Shown here piece by piece: positions 58,230 through 64,000 of a stretch of 64,000 nucleotides of DNA. Origin of the DNA: Monocercomonoides exilis (lineage: Eukaryota; Preaxostyla; Oxymonadida; Polymastigidae); assembly GCA_001643675.2 (NCBI GenBank), contig LSRY02000038.1, positions 876,001 through 940,000 of the forward strand, read 5' to 3'. The notes under the pieces were generated by a model. It had not been told where the DNA came from, did not search any database, and saw nothing but the letters and a program-made list of their open reading frames with translations. The position numbers were made by a program, and so were the translations under genes. Every line of letters starts with the position of its first letter. Position 1 is the stretch's first letter.

Positions 58230-58870
58230 GAAATAGAACAGCCGCATAAAAAGAAGATAATAGGAAAGAAGTTGAAAGGAAAAAAAGATAAAGAGAGAAG
58301 AAAAAGAAAGAAGAAAAGATAAAGAAAGAAGAATAAGAAAAGAGAGAGAAAAGAGAGAGAAAAGAGAGAGAAAAGAGAGAGAAAAGAGAGAGAGAGAGAA
58401 AAGAGAGAAAAGAGAAAGAAGGAAAAGAAGGTTGAAGCATAAAGAAGAAGTGGAGAGAAGGAGAAGAAGGCGAGGAGAGAAGGAGAAGGAGAAGGAGATG
58501 AAGAAGAGGTGAGAAGAAGAAGAAGAAGAAGAAGAGCAGGATTTGAAGAAGAAGAGACATTAGCGAAGACATTTTGAGTTGAACATAAAGAAAATCTTCC
58601 ATTTGAAGAAGAAGAAGAAGAAGAAAGAGAGGAGAGAGAAAGAAAAAGAAAAAGGAAACAATAAAAAAAAGAATAAGAATGAAAAAGAAGAAAAAGAAAG
58701 AAAAGAAAGATAAATAAATAAATAAATAAATAAATAAATAGAAAGGAAGATAAAAAGATTGAAAGAAAGACTTCGAAAGGAAGAAGAACAAAGAAAAAAG
58801 GAAGAAGAAGAGAATAGGAAGAAGAAGAAGGAAGAAGAAGAAGAGGGAATCAAAGAAGTGCTTGGAAATG
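58230..58870. repeat. Homopurine (GA/GAA) tract of about 600 bp
   Basis: The plus strand is almost pure A/G for several hundred bases, with AGAGAG, GAAGAA and AAAGAGAG stretches and a short ATAA array at 58710-58740. Long frames on either strand across it are low-complexity artefacts. It abuts the decayed coiled-coil gene and may include its 3' flank or a low-complexity tail. Confidence 0.75.
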
Positions 58871-58879
58871 GTGCAGGCT

Positions 58880-60260
58880 GATCAGCAGAGTTATCATTCT
58901 CATTCTGTTTAGACTGTCCAGCCAGCATTCTTCCATCTCCAATGTCTCTTCCTTTGAGCGAGTGCAGCACACTTTCGTCGTCCATCAACAGCTCCTTCCC
59001 CTTTTCTCTTTCGATTGCTGCCTTCTCCTACTCCTTCCGCTCCATCTCCAGCGCCTTCTCCAGCGGCGTCTGCAGTTGCGAGTGCACTCTCGTGTTCTTG
59101 GGCTCAGCCACGGCTGTCGAACGAGCAGAAGACTCCTTCAGAGCATCTCTGCTGAGCACAGCTGTCGTCCTGCCAAAGTTCGGAGGCAGCGGATAATCGT
59201 CATCGCATTCGTCGTTCTTCCCTTTCTCCTTCGAAAGCATTGCCAGCGACGCTTTCTGCTCCTCTCTTTCTCTCTCTCTCTCTTATTCTCTCTCTCTCTT
59301 TCTCTCTCTCTCTCTTCTCCTTCTCTGCCTTCCTTCTCTCCACTTCCTCCACGGTTCTCAGAATTTCCTCTTTTCACGTGTTTTCCTCTTCGTTCGCATT
59401 TTTCCATACAAAAACTGCACATTTACCGCAAACACACTTCTCACAACTGCTGCTTCGCCTTTCTCATCAGCCACAATTCTTTTCTTCCTCAACAAAAGCA
59501 CTCTTTCCTTCGCATAGTACTCGATATCTGCTTCTTCCTCATGCACTCCACTCACTCCAAACACACCCCATTTCCTCCTCATAAGTTCCGCAATGCCTTT
59601 TTCTCCGCTTCTCTCTCTTTCTCCTGATGCACTCACATCGCCCTCTCTCTATCTCTCTCCTCTCTCTTCTTCCCCTCCTCCTTTCTCTCCTTCTCTCATT
59701 CCTCCTTCCTCTCTTGATGCCTTCATTCGCTCTTTGTCCATTGCTGCCTTCGTGCTCTGCTTCAGCTTCGCCTACAGAGACTGCAGATAGCTCGTCTTCA
59801 GTGTCTGTGCACCAGAACTGCCTCCAACAGACAGAAGAGGACCTGTTGAGAGACCCTTCCGAGTGAAAGGAGACTCACCACGCAAAGTGCCACCGAGGAA
59901 GAAGGAAGAGGAAGTTGAGAATGAGTTGGAAGAGGAAGTGGATAAATTTGCAGCAGGAGAGGAAGAAGAAGAAGAAATAAGAGATGTCTTTGGGGATCTC
60001 AATACAGATTCAGCTGCTTGCGACGAGTTGGTTGAGGCATTTGAGCTGTTGGCTGATCCTGTGCTTGCATAGCTCTTCACACTTCCTGTGTCACTTGCAC
60101 CTTTCTCTTCATTCTTTTCTGCTGCTTTCTCTTCGGCCTCTGCTCGTCTTTTATCTTCTTCTTCTCTTTTGCCTTCTTCTTTTGCCTTCTCAATCATCTT
60201 CAAAAGTGCTGCTTCTTCCTTCTTGTCTCTGTATTCAGCGCCAAAATGGACATTTTGGAA
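58880..60260 (-). pseudogene. Disrupted coiled-coil protein gene
   Basis: The minus strand reads EYRDKKEEAALLKMIEKAKE, Lys/Glu coiled coil, Ser-rich linker (ASTGSANSSNASTNSS), GTLRGESPFTRKG, then TAG, AKLKQSTKAAMDKERMKASR, TAG, ELMRRKWGVFGVSG, EYYAKERVLLLRKKRIV and VVRSVFAVNVQFLYGKM. A frame change then leads into ILRTVEEVERRKAEK, DDDYPLPPNFGRTTAVLSRD, LEMERKE, TAG and EKAAIEREKGKELLMDDESV. It has three TAG breaks and one frame change, which might hide an unrecognised intron. Probably a coiled-coil structural protein; identity unknown. Confidence 0.5.
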
Positions 60261-60749
60261 AAATACATTTTTCTTATTTTGAAAATGGAAATTTTAAAAC
60301 GTTGATGTGCATTCTATTTTGAATGGATTTAATTTCATATTTTGTATATTTGAATAATCTTTTCATTATAGATTATTCACTGGTTGATATTTGTGTTGAT
60401 AATAATGCTCAAGGATATAAACTTCTGGAATTCAAAATTATTAAAAGCAATTCGCTTTGCAAATGAATTTAAAATTTTTTCATATTGGAAGATATAATTG
60501 CCTATCCAGTATTTTGTTTCATATTAAAGAGTAAAATTTGACATTCGCTTGATTTCATTTCTTATTGGAAAACTCATTATTTCTTTCTTTTTTGTTTGAA
60601 AAAAAAATGCAAATCTTTTTATTCAGAAATTACATATATCCAAATAATCGAAATGATAAATTTCATTACGAAATTTTTATATCCCTTTGTTTGGTTTTAA
60701 ACTTATTGTTATTTGTAATACGAATTCAGATAAGATAATTTCAACATAA

Positions 60750-63700
60750 ATGTTTACAACTCCTGAATCAACATTATCAACGAGAGCATGCCACGCATGG
60801 AATGAATTGAAAAGAATTGGTGGAGACAAAGTTGATGAGCTTTTATTATTTTTATTGACAAAGAACAAAGCAGCTGCTGATGTGGCAAATACAATTCGTC
60901 AACAATTAAATGGTAATTGTCAATTGATTTCAAGTGAATTGAAACCGATTTTTAATTGTGTTTTTTGGTTTTTTTGTTTTCAATGTTTCACTTTGAATTA
61001 TCAGAGTCTCTGAACACACTGATGAATGATCTGGCAGTTGTTTACAATGCCTCACATAAACACACACAGACAATGATTTTGCAAGCCGTTGCTCGTGATT
61101 ATACACTGAAAAAGCTTCAAACGTTTGGCTCCGATATATCAAGAGGACAGCACAGTTACGCAAAAAAAACTTTGCAAAAAAACAATGATCACATTATTCC
61201 TCCCCAAAAACCTACACTTCCAATGTGCAAGCGTGGTTTGAAAAATTTTTCAATGCTTTTTTTATGAAGATAATAATTCAATTTTAAAGGACTTGAAGAA
61301 GATGTTTGGCACAAAGGAAACACGTGGATGATAAATCATTCAACAGAAATGTCTTCATCAATAATTTGCAGTCAAAAATCATCAAAGCACTCAGAAGAAG
61401 AACAGTTTTTGGATGAATCTGCCTGGGATGATTTGATTTGCATATCATCGCATGACAAAAGACAGGAACAACCAAATAAAATAGGAGAAGAGTCATCAAT
61501 AATGCATCAGAGAATTCCTCCAAACGAAGAATCCAACTTTCAATCTCATTTTGACGATCGTTCAATATCAGCTGATTGCGAAACTGAACACGACTCTTCT
61601 GGATTTCGAAAAGAGAAAATTCATCTTTTAAAAGAAAATACAGAAACTTCATCAAAAGTGATTCAAGGGAAAATATTCATGACAAACAGAGCAAATGATT
61701 CTCCAACATTTATTGCTGATTCAATTATAAAGAAAGCAAATATTGATTGCGAAAATAATAGAAACATTCCGTTTCAAATTCGTTCTGAAAAAAATTCATT
61801 TTCTCCACCAATAATTCCTCCTAATTGTCTAACTCACTTTATTGATTCTTTGGATCAGAGACAAGAAGCCAATGAATCATGTCTGACAACATTAATGAAA
61901 ACCACTGACAATTCAAACACTTACTCACATGCAACATCAGAGACATGTCCTGCTAATGAATTTCATTCAAATATCAGTGTCTGCAATAAAACCTGTTTTG
62001 GAAATCTAGCAATCCAAATGAATTTGCCATCGATTGAGAAAAGAACAGATGAAAGTCACATGGAAAATCCAGATGGAGAAGATTTGACGCATATTAATGA
62101 AGAAAGCGTGGAACTCAATTCTCAACCAAATAAAAAGGACAACAGCAAAAACCAATCTGATTCAAAATGTCAAACAAAATTTCGCATTCACAATTAGCAA
62201 ACAAAAAAGTTATCAGAGAGAATGGGATTAATGAATTAAGGAAATACATGTTATTTATCATAGTTATTGCAAAGCTTTTCTTCCATCATATCTATAAATC
62301 CTTCAATGATCAAAGAACCAAATTGCAAAAATTGTCTTTCAAAAAGGTTGTTGAATGTTTGCTCTCAAATTCAAGGGAATTCAAATTCTGTGGAGGAATG
62401 GAAGCCATTCCTAATTGACGAATGGGAATCATTCTGTGGTTTTGGAAAAAGAAAACAACAAAATATTTCAGAATCATATGACTTTCTGATGAAAGGGCTC
62501 ATCAAAGACAATGCATTTCGTAAGGATAATATTAATATTACCACTGCCAACCACACAAAATGCAAATTTTGTGGATTTTCTTCAATTGCACAAAGCACTT
62601 TCAACAATATTATCATCAATTCAAATTCAGTGGATAGAGGGTTGAAGAAATATTTATCGAAAGAACATCTTTCAAAAAACAATTCAGTTTTATGTGGCAA
62701 ATGTGGTAAACTAAATGAAGCAACAAAATGGACTGAGATTCGTTTCTGTCCACAATTATTTACAATTGAACACTAATGTTCATCCATGAAGCCATCAATT
62801 CCACCAAAACAATTATTCTTTTTTGTCAAGAATCATCATAGAACATTTGCAACTTCTTCAATTGAATTTCCAAACTCGAAATCTTCAGCTCATCTCCAAG
62901 CAAAAAGAAGTTATTCTTTTATTGGACAAATATTATTCAGGCAAACTGATCAATTCCATGGGCATTATATTTCATTTGTCAGAGATTCTTGCATTGATAA
63001 AGAATCCTGGTTTATTTACAACGATGCTTTCGATTCAAAAGTCAATGCTCAAAGTTGGAAACAAGCATGGGAATATTTATTTAAAGAAGGATATATTCCA
63101 TCATTATCATTTTTCATTGAAGATAACACAAATAATGGAAAAAATACAATTCTAAAAGGAGGAGCACTTTCATATATTCAACCATCTGAAAAGCAAACCA
63201 AAAAAACTTTAAACCAAAATGCACTTGAAGGAGCAGTGTTAAGAGCAAACAATGATGACGCATTTTCAATATCCTCTTCTAACATCAACAACCACAGTTT
63301 AAACCGGATATAATCACATCGGTTTTTGCACAACTTTTTGTGAGTATATCCGATTGTGATTATACACGATGATGCTTTTCACAGAAAAAAATAAAAATAA
63401 ATATATAAATAAATAAATTTTAGGACGATTTTTTTCTTTTTGGAAATTCTACATAAATACACTTTTTTCACTTGCTTGAACAATTTTTATCACAAATACA
63501 CATTATTTTGACTTATTTGAGCACATTTTTGAAAAAGCGAAAAAATGATATTTTTGATCAAAAAATCAATTTTTCAATGAAAAAATCACCCATAATAATA
63601 AAAAATGTGATTATACATTTTCATCTCTGTGATTATATGCGATAAAAAATGAATGAAAAACAAACAAAAAATGTCGGTGCATCGAAAAATGTGACTATAA

Positions 63701-63849
63701 GCGAATGTGATTATATTCGGCGTGATTATATCCGGTTTAGACTGCATTTACCATTTAAACGGAATCAAAAATCAACTCTGATTGGCATAGGTGTAAATTG
63801 TACCACTTTCAGTTTGCATTTTTTCAAAATTCAAACACAACAGCGTTAA
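60750..63849 (+). pseudogene. Ubiquitin-specific protease (USP/UCH domain) with in-frame TAA/TAG and a MITE insertion
   Basis: Three exons: 60750-60912, 61005-61235 and 61290 onward; introns are 92 and 54 bp. Seen: the Cys box GLMN-(TAA)-GNTCYLS-(TAG)-LLQSF with the nucleophile Cys at codon 62249-62251, CxxC zinc pairs (KCKFCGF and CGKCGK), and the His box YSFIGQILFRQTDQFHGHYI followed by WFIYNDAFDS, so catalytic Cys, His and Asp/Asn are all present. In-frame stops are TAG 62195-62197, TAA 62237-62239, TAG 62261-62263 and TAA 62774-62776; there is no TGA and no frameshift in about 800 codons. The 450-bp MITE at 63295-63744 ends the frame at a TAA inside it (63311-63313). Without the element and one CA, the frame continues 34 codons to a TAA at 63847-63849. 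USPs cleave ubiquitin from substrates. The N-terminal part may be a binding region. Confidence 0.7.
63295..63744. mobile_element. 450-bp MITE (copy 2), inserted in the USP gene
   Basis: Ends are CAGTTTAAACCGGATATAAT and ATATCCGGTTTAGACTG. It is the same length as copy 1 and in reverse orientation: its first 45 bases match the reverse complement of the last 45 of the copy at 5524-5973. The flanking dinucleotides are CA/CA rather than the expected TA/TA. It interrupts the USP reading frame. Confidence 0.85.
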
Positions 63850-64000
63850 TCTACACGATTAAGCCAAGCGATTCAAGGAGGGAAATTTCGAAATTCGATC
63901 AAATAATATTCAACAAAATTTTCAATTTTGGAGACCCATAATATTTTTATGATGATCACTACAAACTTAAAATTCGATTTCTTAACTCCTAAAAGTTCAA
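63850..64000. other. Window end, AT-rich
   Basis: No feature recognised. Confidence 0.6.

Noticed and set aside
1-64000. Genome-wide reassignment of TAA/TAG to glutamine
   Set aside because: The long ORFs at 10.0-15.3, 19.1-27.3 and 33.6-35.5 kb have many Gln codons and no TAR, and the peroxiredoxin frame seems to end at a TAA followed by non-coding sequence. Kept only as an alternative for particular genes.

Overview
The window reads as nuclear DNA of an anaerobic flagellate close to the oxymonads (Preaxostyla, Monocercomonoides-like). This is inferred from very AT-rich spacers, compact genes with many short GT-AG introns (about 50-90 bp, plus some of 200-400 bp), and especially a 2,727-residue membrane protein made of beta-helix modules with a degenerate kinase tail, a gene type I associate with oxymonads. 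No mitochondrial or bacterial signal is visible. Exon joins below were worked out by hand; each keeps the frame and the summed lengths are divisible by three.

Layout. 0.9-4.2 kb: a PrxQ/AhpC-TSA peroxiredoxin (-), a four-exon PLAC8 protein (-) and a divergent nucleolin/Gar2-like RNA-binding protein (+). 4.2-7.7 kb: AT-rich spacer with a 450-bp TA-flanked MITE. 7.7-15.3 kb: a six-exon CAND1 (+) swollen to 2,260 residues by poly-Ser and Lys/Glu tracts. 15.3-19.1 kb: spacer full of inverted repeats, including a 1.3-kb element with about 410-430-bp arms. 19.1-27.3 kb: the beta-helix/pseudokinase surface protein (-). 28.1-31.2 kb: a second beta-helix membrane protein (-) broken by four in-frame TAA/TAG codons. 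31.4-32.4 kb: another element with long terminal inverted repeats. 32.8-37.6 kb: a small coiled-coil protein, a RING-H2 protein and a multi-pass THH1/TOM1/TOM3-like (GPR137-like) protein, all +. 39.6-47.8 kb, all -: a helical-repeat protein of an unrecognised family, an eight-exon COP9 signalosome subunit 3 (CSN3) and an ARM/HEAT-like gene with an in-frame TAG. 48.3-51.5 kb: a 3.26-kb hAT-type element with perfect 8-bp target duplications that carries a decayed copy, intron included, of the 39.6-kb gene family. 52.4-60.3 kb: mostly decayed minus-strand gene remains and simple repeats. 60.7-63.8 kb: a ubiquitin-specific protease gene (+) with four in-frame TAA/TAG codons and a second copy of the 450-bp MITE inserted near its 3' end.

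How the genes relate. Four loci belong to ubiquitin/NEDD8 biology: CAND1 (cullin exchange), CSN3 (cullin deneddylation complex), a RING-H2 protein and a USP-type deubiquitinase. CAND1, CSN3 and the RING protein carry long serine runs made of TCN/TTC-type microsatellites. The two beta-helix proteins are candidates for the cell surface. Transposon activity is the other theme: at least four non-autonomous elements with target-site evidence, one carrying host gene sequence and one interrupting a host gene.
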